Shown: positions 27,625-37,568, counted from the stretch's first letter. The stretch is 64,000 bases of DNA from Methanobacterium sp. SMA-27 (GCF_000744455.1 NZ_JQLY01000001.1:1-64000); one strand, 5' to 3'. Made by a program: numbers and translations. Notes: generated from the letters alone by a model not told the origin.

Positions 27625-29579
27625 TTATAAAGTTTTGAATTTAAAATTGAATGATATATTTAGGTTATTCCCTGATTTATCTTTTATAGAATTTGAGGGT
27701 AGATAAACTACATAAGTGGTATTGTGTGATCTAGAGCTCATTTTGATAATTAAAGTGTTAAAAGATAAGATTTTTGTCGTAGATATAATTTTACCAGTAT
27801 TCAAATTTTTAACGTAAATTTTGGAATAATTTATTCCAGCAGCAATGTTTTCACTGAACTTGATGGTTATGGGTGAAGTTAAAGACACTCTGACGGCATT
27901 ATTTGTAGGAGAGGTTAAAGAAACCTTAGGAGCAATTTTATCAATGAAATAAATCTGTGAATATATTGGAGATTTATTACCTGCTAAATCTATAGCAAGA
28001 TATTTTAAGGTTTTATTAGATGTAATTAAAAGTTTTGTAATATATTTAGAACTATTAATATTTGGATTAGTACTATTTAATGTATAATAAATAGTTCCAA
28101 TCTCACTCATTTTTAAAATAACAATTGTAGTAGTATTGTAATAACCCCCTTTTTGTGTAGCTGATGCGGATGGTGCCGTATTATCTACTGTAAGCTTGGT
28201 TGTGTTTTTACTTGTTGCGTATGTGTTGTTTTGTAGGAATTCTGCGAGTATTGTGTATGTTCCTTTGTTTTGTAGGATGGTGTATGGTAGTTTTGCAATT
28301 CCTAGTGTATTTGTCACCCCGTTACCTATATTAGTTCCATATATGCTGAATTTTATTGTTTTGTTACTTAGGGGTTGGTTGTTATTGTCTTTGAGTTTTG
28401 CAATTAAGTTTACAATTTTTCCTTTAAAACCAATTATTGGGTTCATAATAATATTTGTAGGTGTGGGATCTATGTTTAGGTTGTTTGTGTTGTTACTTGT
28501 TGTGTATATAGTGTTTTCTAAAAATTGTGTTAGTATGGTGTATATTCCACTGTTTTGCGTTATGGTATATGGAAGAGTTGCGATTCCTGATGCATCTGTG
28601 ATTGTATTTCCAACAAATATTCCATTTACACTAAATTTTACAGTTTCACTGCTTATAGGAGTATTTTCATTATCTTTGAGTTTTGCAATTAAGTTTACTA
28701 TTTTTCCCTTATAACCCATTGTTGTATTAACTACAATTTTAGTTGGTATTTTAGCATATTCATTGATGTAATAACCTGAGGCTGATGTTGACGATAGATT
28801 ATTTATATTTACGGCATTAGTCCATCCAACTCCAATAGACTCATTTCCAGAAGCAACTGCGAAACCAAACATATTAAAAGTTGCTAAACTTCCTGCAGGT
28901 AAATTTCGGATGAATAATCTATTTTTATTGCTCCATTATTATTTAATGTAATTCCGGGATAGTTTGTTGATTTCAGCATTCCTGCATATAAGTCAATTAG
29001 CATTATGTTGAAGGTATTTGTTGTATTCTTCATGTCTTGCTTTTCGAATAATGGATAATTAGCAATGTAAAAAGGTTTCCATGTTTGTGGCCCATAGATG
29101 AAATCTGATTTAAAGTATGTTTCATCAATAGTTGTGCTGTTGTAGAGGAGGTTTGAATATAAAGGAATAGTTCCATCTGGTGTCCATTGATATCCACTTG
29201 CTTTTAAGTTGAGTTGGAAATTATCAGGAATAGTACCATTTACAGCGAGCATCAAAATTCCTTCATCATTAAAACCCTTTCCACCATTGTAAGCGGAATA
29301 AAAAGTTCCAGAAAGTGTATTTGTGAATATTATCTTTCCAATCGATGGATTAGATATGTTATCTATTATCTTAATAGCGTTTAATCCTCCGCTTCCAGTC
29401 CCAGGGAAGAATGTATATGTATTGTCACTACTATCATTCATCCTGGCCCCATTATGATTTATCACATGCAGAGTTATATTGTGATTGCTGGTCATTACAG
29501 TCTGTTCAGCTTCAACCGGTCCCGAAAAAATAAGGATTATTGAGGATAAAAATATTAGAAATGTCATGATTTTTTTCAA
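27625..29579 (-). pseudogene. adhesin-like surface protein, split by one frameshift
   Basis: Two reading frames (28884-29579 and 27625-28872) are halves of one paralogue of the 25532-27478 protein. The first has the signal peptide and the N-terminal domain and runs to AIKIDYSSEIYLQEV before a stop. Adding one base near 28910 gives YS(F)RNLPAGSLATFNMFGFAV, which matches YSFQNLPIGSLGTFNIFAF of the neighbour, and joins the second frame. That part has two Ig-like repeats, a chitobiase-like module and a C-terminal Big-type domain. The intact protein would be about 650 residues. TTG start at 29579 follows GAGGG. Whether this is phase variation, decay or sequence error cannot be told from here. Confidence 0.82.
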
Positions 29580-29613
29580 AATTTTCCCTCTACAATATTA
29601 TGAAATTTTTTTT

Positions 29614-29637
29614 CGATATGTATAATATTGATATTCG
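29614..29637. promoter_or_regulatory. ModE-like box upstream of frameshifted surface protein gene
   Basis: CGATATGT-N8-GATATTCG, 24 bp, 35 bases before the minus-strand start at 29579. TATA-like CTTTTATAATC is directly upstream (29641-29650), so the box would cover the transcription start. Confidence 0.52.
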
Positions 29638-29795
29638 ATTATAAAAGGTTTAGTGTGAGAAAAATTGAGTAAGAAGAAAGGTAAAAAATTAAAAATAATG
29701 CTATTAAAACTTCATTTAATTAAGTCCTTTATTTTAGTTACAAGCAAAAAAAAGAAAAAAAAACAATAAATATAGAGGATTTTCATTGAAATTGA

Positions 29796-30809
29796 TCAAA
29801 ATTGATTGTCAATCAAACTTCCTAGAACTTTATTCCAAGATTTAGATCGTATATTATTCAGTTTCATATCGGTACGTTTTACTTCAATAATCTTCTGAGG
29901 ACAAGCTTTTAAACAAGCTCCGCATAATGTGCACATATTCGGATTTACTGCAGATTTATTATCAACTATGGCAATGGCATTACAAGGGCATACATCGACA
30001 CATGCATGACATGAATCTCCTTTACATATTGATTCATCTTCATTGATATTAACTTCGCCTTCAAACGGTTTTATAACTGTTGCCGCATCTACAGGGCATA
30101 TATCCTCGCACCAACCACATGTTATGCATTTATCTTCATCTAAAATAATTTCTCCTTTAACTTCAGGGGTTTCTATCATATCCCTTTCCATACAAGTCGT
30201 ACATACTATTTTTATTGCATCTTCCGGACAGATCCTCTTACAGATACCGCAGTAGATGCATTTGGATTTATTTATTTCAATATCATTTGCAATGGTTTGT
30301 TTGCTAGAGTTTATTTCATTTTCTTGGATTGTTATGGCTTTAGCGGGGCACATATCCCTACACATTCGGCAATAGATGCATTTATTAAGGTCTATTTCAG
30401 CTTCTCCCCTCACTAGATCCTCAACCTTAGGCAGTTTCCTGTTTAAATATATTGCTTCTGTAGGACAAGCCTTCACACAGTTTCCACAATAAATACATTC
30501 TTCTTCATTTATGCAGGCTTCATTTTCCCATTTAGGATAGTTATCCAATTCTCTCGAGTTTTTGTTGTCTAAAATGAAATCTAATGCTTCGAAAGGACAT
30601 ACGGATGCACAAAGTCCACAAAGGACACATAAATCTTTGTTTATATTAATGTAATCCATTTGTAGCAACCCACGGGCTATAGGCAATATTGGGCCTAATT
30701 TAATAGATTTTGTAGGACAAATGTCTGAACATATACTGCATCCAACACATTTATCATTTTTATGGGTTAGAGACCGATTTTCTTTCCCTTCTCTGTTTAT
30801 AGTTACCAT
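29796..30809 (-). CDS. polyferredoxin, FwdF-like paralogue (eight [4Fe-4S])
   Basis: A 337-residue polyferredoxin with eight cluster motifs: [72 protein letters not shown], the unusual [14 protein letters not shown] and [12 protein letters not shown]. The cluster order and C-terminus ([16 protein letters not shown]) resemble FwdF, so it may serve a second formylmethanofuran dehydrogenase or another Mo/W enzyme. The seventh motif has two extra residues. ATG at 30809 follows AAGGAGTAAA. It is nine bases after a small ferredoxin gene, with a ModE-like box before the pair. Confidence 0.85.
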   Translation of the reverse strand: MVTINREGKENRSLTHKNDKCVGCSICSDICPTKSIKLGPILPIARGLLQMDYININKDLCVLCGLCASVCPFEALDFILDNKNSRELDNYPKWENEACINEEECIYCGNCVKACPTEAIYLNRKLPKVEDLVRGEAEIDLNKCIYCRMCRDMCPAKAITIQENEINSSKQTIANDIEINKSKCIYCGICKRICPEDAIKIVCTTCMERDMIETPEVKGEIILDEDKCITCGWCEDICPVDAATVIKPFEGEVNINEDESICKGDSCHACVDVCPCNAIAIVDNKSAVNPNMCTLCGACLKACPQKIIEVKRTDMKLNNIRSKSWNKVLGSLIDNQF

Positions 30810-30818
30810 TTTTACTCC

Positions 30819-31010
30819 TTAATCTTTGGATATAGCTTGATTTGGGCAATTTTGTATGCATAAATCGCAATCATCACATTTCTCATCTATAATGCATATA
30901 TCATTTTCTTTTTCAACTAAAGCGCCCTGTTCACAAATTTTTATGCATAAACCTTCACCGGGACAGTTTTCTATTTTACCGCATTTTTCTGTGTTTATTA
31001 TAACTGACAT
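30819..31010 (-). CDS. small ferredoxin-like protein
   Basis: A 63-residue protein with a modified first cluster motif (C-x5-C-x5-C-x3-C: CGKIENCPGEGLCIKIC) and a standard second motif CDDCDLCIQNCP. Size and place, next to an FwdF-like gene, parallel fwdG. ATG at 31010 follows GGGTGATTAT. First gene of a two-gene operon with the polyferredoxin and 33 bases downstream of the best ModE-like palindrome in the window. Confidence 0.8.
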   Translation of the reverse strand: MSVIINTEKCGKIENCPGEGLCIKICEQGALVEKENDICIIDEKCDDCDLCIQNCPNQAISKD

Positions 31011-31042
31011 ATAATCACCCTAAATTGATGATATCATATTGG

Positions 31043-31066
31043 CGATATGTATATTTAAACATATCG
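31043..31066. promoter_or_regulatory. ModE-like box, perfect palindrome, upstream of ferredoxin/polyferredoxin operon
   Basis: CGATATGT-ATATTTAA-ACATATCG: perfect eight-base arms, 24 bp in all, and the spacing CG...CG equals that of the E. coli ModE box. It is 33 bases before the minus-strand start at 31010. It is the best of the six sites and defines the motif. Confidence 0.68.
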
Positions 31067-31170
31067 TTTTAGATTAAATATGAAATAAATAAATTGTGAA
31101 ATGAAAATTCAACTAAATTTAATAAGTAATAAAATATATTTTGATATTATTAATAAAAAATTAAAGATAT

Positions 31171-31446
31171 TTAATCATCTTTGGCTTCAATTACACAACA
31201 ACTGTCTTTACATTCATGTTCAATTTCAACTATGAAATCTTTCAATTTTTCAATATCAATACAGCTTAAACCTTTTATCATATCACTTTCAATATCTATC
31301 TGAAGGACTCCCTCGTTATTTGTAATGACTTCTCCGGGTATGTAACAGCGTCCAAGGGAAAGCCTTACAATATCTCCGGGTTTAACTTCTTTTTCAACGT
31401 ATTCACATATTTCAGTACATGTAGCGGTTTTCTTTTCTGTCTTCAT
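31171..31446 (-). CDS. small conserved-type Cys-rich protein, function unknown
   Basis: A 91-residue protein. The N-terminal part has CTEICEYVEKEVKPGDIVRL and then SLGRCYIPGEVITNNEGVLQ, a small beta-barrel-like pattern; the C-terminus has HECKDSCC. It resembles small archaeal DUF2097-type proteins, but I am not sure of that. ATG at 31446 follows GGTGATGCT, with TATA-like TTATATAAATA about 25-35 bases upstream. It lies between the polyferredoxin operon and modE, each with its own spacing, so it is probably transcribed alone. Confidence 0.65.
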   Translation of the reverse strand: MKTEKKTATCTEICEYVEKEVKPGDIVRLSLGRCYIPGEVITNNEGVLQIDIESDMIKGLSCIDIEKLKDFIVEIEHECKDSCCVIEAKDD

Positions 31447-31794
31447 AGCATCACCTTAATATTTTTTATATTTATATAACAACTCTCTTTAATCTATTCA
31501 CTACCATTCATTTCAATTTTTTCATGAATTTTAATTAAATATTCATTATTAATAAAAATTAATAATATACAAAATGATATTATTTGTTAATTATTAATTA
31601 TCTAACACTTTCTAAAGAATTCTCGGATAGGATCCTCATGAATCAGTGATTTTTTAATGAAATAATTGGATTTAAATGCAATTATCTTTTACTTGTGTGA
31701 TAACATTAATTCCATATGAACAATTATATTAGGTTGAATCTTAACAAGAAACCGATTCGAGAGCCATTTCCCCAACTATTAATGTTTCTTAATT
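31447..31794. other. intergenic region between modE and the small Cys-rich gene
   Basis: About 350 AT-rich bases. The promoter of the 31171-31446 gene (minus-strand TATATAAATA near 31469-31480) is at its left end. I see no ORF with a ribosome site and no palindrome of note. Confidence 0.45.
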
Positions 31795-32487
31795 TTAAAT
31801 TTTAACCATCGATATTGCAGCAGCCTTAAAACCTATAAAAACATTTTTACCTAATGTAAGATTGAGCTGCTCTCGGGCATACTCAGTTACATCTACAAAA
31901 AAATTAACTTCACCTAAATTTACATTTAACCTTATCAAATTGTTTTTAAGTTTCATACTGGTTATTTTGCCTTTAAAAATATTTCGAACACTTGATTCTT
32001 GAGGTTCTAACATTATAAATATATCTTCCGGGCTAATTAAAACTAAAACTCTGTCTCCAATATTAAAATTCCCTCTAAGTGGAAGAATTACTTTTTCGTT
32101 ATTTAGTTTTATGTAAGCTATTTTATTTTTTTCATCAACATCCAAAATTTTACTTTCAATTTCATTAACATCTTCATGCATCTTTAAAATACTCTCAACT
32201 TTCCTATATTCCTTAAGAATAAATTTACCTTCATTAGTTAGTTTACTTTCTCCTCCACCACCTTTCCCCCCTCTTTTTGTGGAGACAATTGTAGCATCTA
32301 TATCTTTTTCAAGATTTTCAATATATTTCAAAGAGCTTCTATAAGGTATTTCCACTTTCTTAGAAGCTTTCATAATCGAACCACATTCATCAATATATTT
32401 TAAAAGCTTAAATTTCTTATTATTCAATAACATTATCTTATCATCAAATTTCAATCGGTATTGCGGCCCATCTTTTGATCCATGCAT
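31795..32487 (-). CDS. modE: ModE-type molybdate/tungstate-responsive transcriptional regulator
   Basis: A 230-residue protein with an N-terminal winged helix ([20 protein letters not shown]) and the ModE hallmark [16 protein letters not shown], near residues 72-87, like GGKGGGG of E. coli ModE. It then has two TOBE-like oxyanion-binding modules (about residues 108-165 and 165-230). This is the full ModE architecture. ATG at 32487 follows GGAGGTCTAAA. Its promoter has a separate 37-bp palindrome. It is the likely protein for the six 24-bp boxes in this window (inference). Confidence 0.92.
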   Translation of the reverse strand: MHGSKDGPQYRLKFDDKIMLLNNKKFKLLKYIDECGSIMKASKKVEIPYRSSLKYIENLEKDIDATIVSTKRGGKGGGGESKLTNEGKFILKEYRKVESILKMHEDVNEIESKILDVDEKNKIAYIKLNNEKVILPLRGNFNIGDRVLVLISPEDIFIMLEPQESSVRNIFKGKITSMKLKNNLIRLNVNLGEVNFFVDVTEYAREQLNLTLGKNVFIGFKAAAISMVKI

Positions 32488-32967
32488 TTTAGACCTCCAT
32501 GATGTAATGGTATATCTTAAAACTTAATATACATATACCATTTTATCAATTTTTTTATCTTTTAAAATAATATTTCAAAATAATTATTTTAATCAGTAAT
32601 AATCGATGGAATAAAATTTTTTCTAAAAAAAATAATTAAAGAGTGAATTTATTTAAATATTGGTTATAAATGAACTAACTTCAATATTCAGTTTATACCA
32701 CAATAACATTTGATAACCTTCTTAACATCGTTTACAATTTTTTCGTATGTAATTTAATTCTCGAAAAATGAATCGATTAAATTTAAGTCGATAGGTAGTA
32801 TCCATTCTCTGTTCAAAGATCTTGAGTGAATAAACATTACATTCTCCATTTTGATAATACTGAAGATGAAGAGATAACCATAGGATGGTCGAAGATAATA
32901 TCAAATGCAAGACACTAAAAGTCTGAGGCACGATTTAGATAATTAATTTAATTTTAATAATATTTAT
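32488..32967. other. intergenic region between nrpR and modE
   Basis: About 480 bases. It holds the modE promoter palindrome. On the plus strand near 32826-32921 a 30-codon GTG frame reads NKHYILHFDNTEDEEITIGW and ends in TAA, with protein-like composition but no ribosome site; it may be a gene remnant. A 69-codon minus-strand frame (32722-32931) has no supporting features. Confidence 0.45.
32506..32542. promoter_or_regulatory. 37-bp inverted repeat at the modE promoter
   Basis: AATGGTATAT (32506-32515), 17-base spacer, ATATACCATT (32533-32542): perfect ten-base arms. It begins 19 bases upstream of the modE start and contains the likely TATA elements. It lacks the CG ends of the 24-bp boxes, so it may bind a different protein or be an autoregulatory variant. 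Confidence 0.5.
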
Positions 32968-34665
32968 TCAAAACTCTTCCATATCGGACACTTTCATCAA
33001 AGTTTCAACGGCCTTAGGTTCTACATCCATGCCATGTTCTTTTAATGCAGCAATAGGATTTAAACCTCCAGGTGCAACTATTCCAACATGATATCTTTCA
33101 ACCTTTGCATTATAAACTAATTCGCTTGGTTTTCCAATCTTTAAAACTGAAAAACCCGCATCTTGAACTTCTTCAAGTACATCAACAGCTGATGGCCGTG
33201 CTATATAAGGGATCTCCCTTAAACTTGCTAGAACTCTTCCTGAACCTTTTATAGCGTCTAAAACAGAAGTCATTCCCTTTGCAATATAAATTTCATGAGG
33301 ATCTAATGAAGAACCGCTGTATGCTGTAAGTTCTATGAACCTAGGTTTTTTACCATCTGATTCGAGTATTCCCCCATACTGAGGTGTGGTTGATACTCCA
33401 TTTTTTACCAAAATACCATCGAGAGTAAGACTACACACAGTTGCTATTCCAGTTTGACCAGCTTCTTTTCCAGGTATTATCTTGAAATATTTACTGGTAC
33501 AATATTGAGGACCTGTATTCATGACCTCTTCAAAAATGTCTAGTGCATCATCAAGTTCGTCTGTCTTAATGTATGATAAGTTGCTTATAACGTTTCCAGA
33601 GTGTGTTTCAAGGTCAAAATCCACCTGATATATTAGATTCCAAGCTTTGGAAAGTAGAAATTTCACCTTTCCATGAATTTCAGGGCCTGTATTTTTTAGA
33701 ATGGGTTTAGGTTTAACTAAGCTTTGCATTTCTCCGAATTCTATAGTATTTTCGGCTAGTTTAATATTAACATCAAATCCTGCTTCTTTTGCTGCACAAA
33801 GTGGTGCTATTCCGCCAATAACAGCTATTCCGACCATATTATCATCAACTGGTATTCCGAGCACAGATTCTCCTTCATTACCTATTTTGAGTAATCCTAT
33901 TATTCCTAACTTTTGAAGATTTTCAAAAATCTTAACCGCATTTTTCCTTGCACTTTTTGGTATAAGCCTGAAGTTGGCAGGTATAATACCATTTCCATTA
34001 TCAATAACCTCTAGAACTGATGTCATATTCTTGTCAGTAAATGCTTCAAGTGGAGTCATAGAAGTCTTCTTGTAAGAAATAAGTTCGGTAAACCTAGTAG
34101 GAATATAATCCTCAACATTAACTATGCCTCCATATTTAGGAATAACTGGAATTCCCTTACCCAGAAGCATGCCGTCAATGGTGGTTCCACAGACAGTTTC
34201 AAGTTTTACTTCGCCACCTTCCTTTGGAATAGTGTCTAGAAACTTTACATAAGGACTTACAGCAATCCCCTTTTTAAATACAGATTTCAGAATTTCCATC
34301 ACATTTTTTTCGTATTTAAATGATGAAGTGTTCACAATAACCTTTCCAGTTCCATCTGAAGGATTTAATGTAGTTTGGTATATCATGTCTTCAAACTTCG
34401 AGAAAATAAAATCTACCTGATCATAAATTAGGCCTTTTTCAAGTTCTTTAAGGCCCTTATTAGTTATTTGTCTTCCAGCATACCCTATACGTTCTGTAAA
34501 TCCTTTTTCATCGAGGATACGCATGTGATATCTTACTGCCCTCTCTCCGAGGTCATAACCTTTTTTTTTCAGTTCTTCTGCAATTGTCTTTGCTCCGAGA
34601 ACTACTTCTCGATCAGCAAGAATACGCAGAATTTCCATCATTTTACGATCGGTTTCTTGTGGCAT
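32968..34665 (-). CDS. nrpR: global nitrogen regulator NrpR
   Basis: NrpR represses nitrogen-assimilation genes in methanogens and is released by 2-oxoglutarate. The 565-residue protein has an N-terminal winged helix (about residues 1-75, GERAVRYHMRILDEKGF). Two homologous effector domains (DUF128) follow, each with VxxGGI/L...AAL.E-type ends: GIAVIGGIAPLCAAKEAG and GIVAPGGLNPIAALKEHG. This is the two-domain form. ATG at 34665 has GGTGAA before it. It lies 170 bases downstream of glnA on the same strand, so both may be transcribed together from the NrpR-controlled glnA promoter. Confidence 0.94.
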   Translation of the reverse strand: MPQETDRKMMEILRILADREVVLGAKTIAEELKKKGYDLGERAVRYHMRILDEKGFTERIGYAGRQITNKGLKELEKGLIYDQVDFIFSKFEDMIYQTTLNPSDGTGKVIVNTSSFKYEKNVMEILKSVFKKGIAVSPYVKFLDTIPKEGGEVKLETVCGTTIDGMLLGKGIPVIPKYGGIVNVEDYIPTRFTELISYKKTSMTPLEAFTDKNMTSVLEVIDNGNGIIPANFRLIPKSARKNAVKIFENLQKLGIIGLLKIGNEGESVLGIPVDDNMVGIAVIGGIAPLCAAKEAGFDVNIKLAENTIEFGEMQSLVKPKPILKNTGPEIHGKVKFLLSKAWNLIYQVDFDLETHSGNVISNLSYIKTDELDDALDIFEEVMNTGPQYCTSKYFKIIPGKEAGQTGIATVCSLTLDGILVKNGVSTTPQYGGILESDGKKPRFIELTAYSGSSLDPHEIYIAKGMTSVLDAIKGSGRVLASLREIPYIARPSAVDVLEEVQDAGFSVLKIGKPSELVYNAKVERYHVGIVAPGGLNPIAALKEHGMDVEPKAVETLMKVSDMEEF

Positions 34666-34835
34666 TTATTCACCAGATAATGTTACTTTAAGATATATTC
34701 TCTTCATAATAGTGATTTTATCATTTATCTGCTTTTTTATTGAATATTTTCTTTAAAATACTTTTGTAATAAGTTTTTAAGAAATTCAACTTTTTTATTA
34801 CTTTGATTTTAAAAAAATAAAAAAAGAAGGTAGAT

Positions 34836-36164
34836 TTAGATCATCAAGTATCTGTTGAGTTCGTATGGGAATACTTGTATCCTGTAATCATCCCATTCTT
34901 TCCTCTTGATATCCATGAACTGGTTGTAAACATGGTCTCCAAGGGAGGATTTTACAACATCATCATTTTCTAATGCATGATATGCTTCCCATAGGCTTGA
35001 AGGTAAAGTTTCAATACCCTTACTCTCAAGTCCTGCAGCGTCAAGTTTGAACACATCTATCTCGGTAGCAGCTCCAGGATCCATTTTATTATTGATACCA
35101 TCCATTCCTGCTTCTAACATTGCTGCAAATGCAAGGTATGGATTACATGAAGGATCTGGGCATCTGAATTCTACCCTTGTACCGTTACCACGGGATGCCG
35201 GGATCCTTACAAGTGTTGACCTATTTTTAAGTCCGTAGGCTATGTAACAAGGTGCTTCGTAACCTGGTACTAATCTTTTGTATGAGTTTACAGTTGGTGC
35301 AACTATTGCTGAGAGTGCCTTTGAATGATTGAGTAATCCTCCAATAAAGTATCTTGCTTCTTGAGAGAGTTCATCCTGACCATCAGGGTCGTAGAAGATG
35401 TTTTTACCATTTTTGAATAGACTTTGGTGGACATGCATACCGCTACCATTTACTCCGAAGAACGGTTTTGGCATGAAAGTAACCATGTATCCTAGATTAT
35501 CAACGATGGCTTTTATAGCCTGTTTGAATGTTATTACAGCGTCTGCTGTTTTCATTGCATCGTCGAATTTGAAATCTATCTCATGCTGACCTGGACCTAC
35601 TTCGTGGTGACTTACTTCAACATCAAAGTGAAGTGATTCTAATCCTAAAACTAGTTCCCTTCTAACGTCTGTTCCCTGGTCAACTGGTTCAACATCGAAG
35701 TAAACACCATCGTCATGAGGGATGATATTTCCATCTCCATCTTCTCCAATGATGAAAAATTCAGGTTCTGGACCAACATTGTATTCATATCCTTTGGACT
35801 CTACTTTTGCTAGTGCTTTTTTAAGCACATTCCTTGGATCACCTTCAAATGGGGTTCCGTCTGGCCAATAGATATCACATATAAATCTGCAAACACCCTT
35901 TTCTTCAGGTCTCCATGGTAGAGTTGAGAATGTATCTGGGTCGGGTTTTATTATCAGATCGCTGGAATTAATGTCAACGAATCCTTCTATGGATGAACCA
36001 TCAAACAATAATCCGTCTTTAAGTATATCTTCAATGTCTCCGGGTTTAGCCAATGGGACTGCCATGTTTTTTGGGGTTCCATGTATATCCACAAATTGTA
36101 ACCTAACAAATTTTGTGCCGCATCTTTCGATGTCTTGAACAACCTTTCCTACTTTATCTTGCAT
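34836..36164 (-). CDS. glnA: glutamine synthetase, type I
   Basis: GlnA makes glutamine from glutamate, ammonia and ATP. Family motifs: [11 protein letters not shown] near residue 52, VGPEPEFFI near 130, [14 protein letters not shown] near 235, and [20 protein letters not shown] near 310. 442 residues, the short GlnA-I alpha size. ATG at 36164 follows GGAGGTATTAGATCT. Upstream is TATA-like TTTATATACC followed by a GGAA-N6-TTCC NrpR operator. Confidence 0.97.
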   Translation of the reverse strand: MQDKVGKVVQDIERCGTKFVRLQFVDIHGTPKNMAVPLAKPGDIEDILKDGLLFDGSSIEGFVDINSSDLIIKPDPDTFSTLPWRPEEKGVCRFICDIYWPDGTPFEGDPRNVLKKALAKVESKGYEYNVGPEPEFFIIGEDGDGNIIPHDDGVYFDVEPVDQGTDVRRELVLGLESLHFDVEVSHHEVGPGQHEIDFKFDDAMKTADAVITFKQAIKAIVDNLGYMVTFMPKPFFGVNGSGMHVHQSLFKNGKNIFYDPDGQDELSQEARYFIGGLLNHSKALSAIVAPTVNSYKRLVPGYEAPCYIAYGLKNRSTLVRIPASRGNGTRVEFRCPDPSCNPYLAFAAMLEAGMDGINNKMDPGAATEIDVFKLDAAGLESKGIETLPSSLWEAYHALENDDVVKSSLGDHVYNQFMDIKRKEWDDYRIQVFPYELNRYLMI

Positions 36165-36480
36165 AGATCTAATACCTCCATGAAATAAATATCATGATCT
36201 TTTATACCGGAAAGATGTTTCCTTTTACTGGTATATAAATGTTTTGAAGGGATTATGAAGATCAAATATTCTAGATTTTAGAGGTTACTCAGGATAAATG
36301 ATAAAAGTAGGCTAAATAAAAGCTAAAACTGTGATAAATAGGATAACGAGTTTAATCATTTTAGACTTTTTTAATAGAGTATATTTATATTATTTAGATT
36401 TCTCATAAATTTTTAATTGGAATTATTATGATCAAACAAAAAAACAATTACTGTATAATGATTAGAATTTTTGTAATCAA
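36165..36480. other. glnA upstream region
   Basis: About 315 bases holding the glnA TATA element (36229-36241) and the NrpR operator. The rest (36250-36480) is AT-rich with no gene that I can support. Confidence 0.55.
36209..36222 (-). promoter_or_regulatory. NrpR operator at the glnA promoter
   Basis: GGAA-AGATGT-TTCC, the published NrpR operator form GGAA-N6-TTCC. On the minus strand it lies just after the TATA-like TTTATATACC (36229-36241) and 45 bases before the glnA ATG, a position to block polymerase. nrpR itself is the next gene. Confidence 0.82.
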
Positions 36481-37233
36481 TTAGAATTTTATTACTGAAA
36501 ATGGGTTTTTTTTCATTAGATCAAAAATCAAAACATCAGGTGCAGTTATTACATTTCCTCTGTTAGTTAAAATTTTAATAACCTCAAATGACTGAATGCA
36601 ACCAACTATATTGGGTATTGGCCCAATTACGGGAGGAACAGCTCTAGTGAGCTTTTTTAATTCGTTTAATACTTCTGAATTTAGATCTTTTTGATACGAC
36701 GTTAATTTGAAAGTTTCTTCATAAGAAGGTGTTTCCGTGGTAAAAGTAGTAATTTGTCCCATAGTGCCATGAATAGCACCATGAACAAATGGTATATCTA
36801 ATTCTAATGCGCACCTGGACGTTATAATCCTAGATTCAAGGTTATCGAGCGCATCAACAATAACTTTGCTACCTGCAATGATCTCGCTGACATTATCCTT
36901 ATTCAATTCAGTGTCAAAGGTTTCGACATTAACAAATGAGTTTATTGAACATATTATTTCCTTAGTAACTGCAGTTTTTTCCCTACCAACACTATCCATG
37001 CTGCTCATGAGCTGTCTGTTAATGTTAGAAACATCGAATTTGTCTTTATCAACTATTCTAATATTAGATACACCCATCCGGGCTAACATCTCAATCGCAG
37101 CTCCGCCGATGCCTCCACAGCCAATAACTGTTATTGTAGAATTTTTAAGCTTTAATTGTTCTTTTTTGTTCAGAATTTCCTTTTGTCGATCTATCATTTC
37201 CCAATATATTCTTTCATCGTAATTTCCTGACAT
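36481..37233 (-). CDS. ThiF/MoeB/HesA-family E1-like adenylyltransferase
   Basis: These enzymes adenylate the C-terminus of a ubiquitin-like sulfur carrier (MoaD, ThiS). The ATP-binding VIGCGGIGGAAIEMLARMG is at residues about 35-55. NINRQ near residue 71 and DALDN near 128 are the nucleotide-site motifs. The two CxxC zinc motifs of E. coli MoeB/ThiF are absent. 250 residues; ATG at 37233 with GAAGGTGCAA before it. It could act in molybdopterin or thiamin sulfur transfer or tRNA thiolation; context does not decide. Confidence 0.85.
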   Translation of the reverse strand: MSGNYDERIYWEMIDRQKEILNKKEQLKLKNSTITVIGCGGIGGAAIEMLARMGVSNIRIVDKDKFDVSNINRQLMSSMDSVGREKTAVTKEIICSINSFVNVETFDTELNKDNVSEIIAGSKVIVDALDNLESRIITSRCALELDIPFVHGAIHGTMGQITTFTTETPSYEETFKLTSYQKDLNSEVLNELKKLTRAVPPVIGPIPNIVGCIQSFEVIKILTNRGNVITAPDVLIFDLMKKNPFSVIKF

Positions 37234-37455
37234 TTTGCACCTTCTAAAGCAGAATCTATTACAATAATATCATCCATTTGATTCATATAATTTATAATAT
37301 TAAATAATCATCGAAACAAAAAATTTGTTTAATTATTATTCTCTTTGTTGAGATAAAAATTGTTATTTAGAAAAGCAAAAAAGAATTTGAAACAATATAA
37401 AAAAGAATAAATTTAGTCTCTGGAATATTATTGGAGGCCATAAAATTATGTGAAG

Positions 37456-37568
<113 letters not shown>

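Noticed and set aside
32722..32931. 69-codon minus-strand frame between nrpR and modE
   Set aside because: No ribosome site and no family pattern; the opposite strand has a more protein-like but very short frame.
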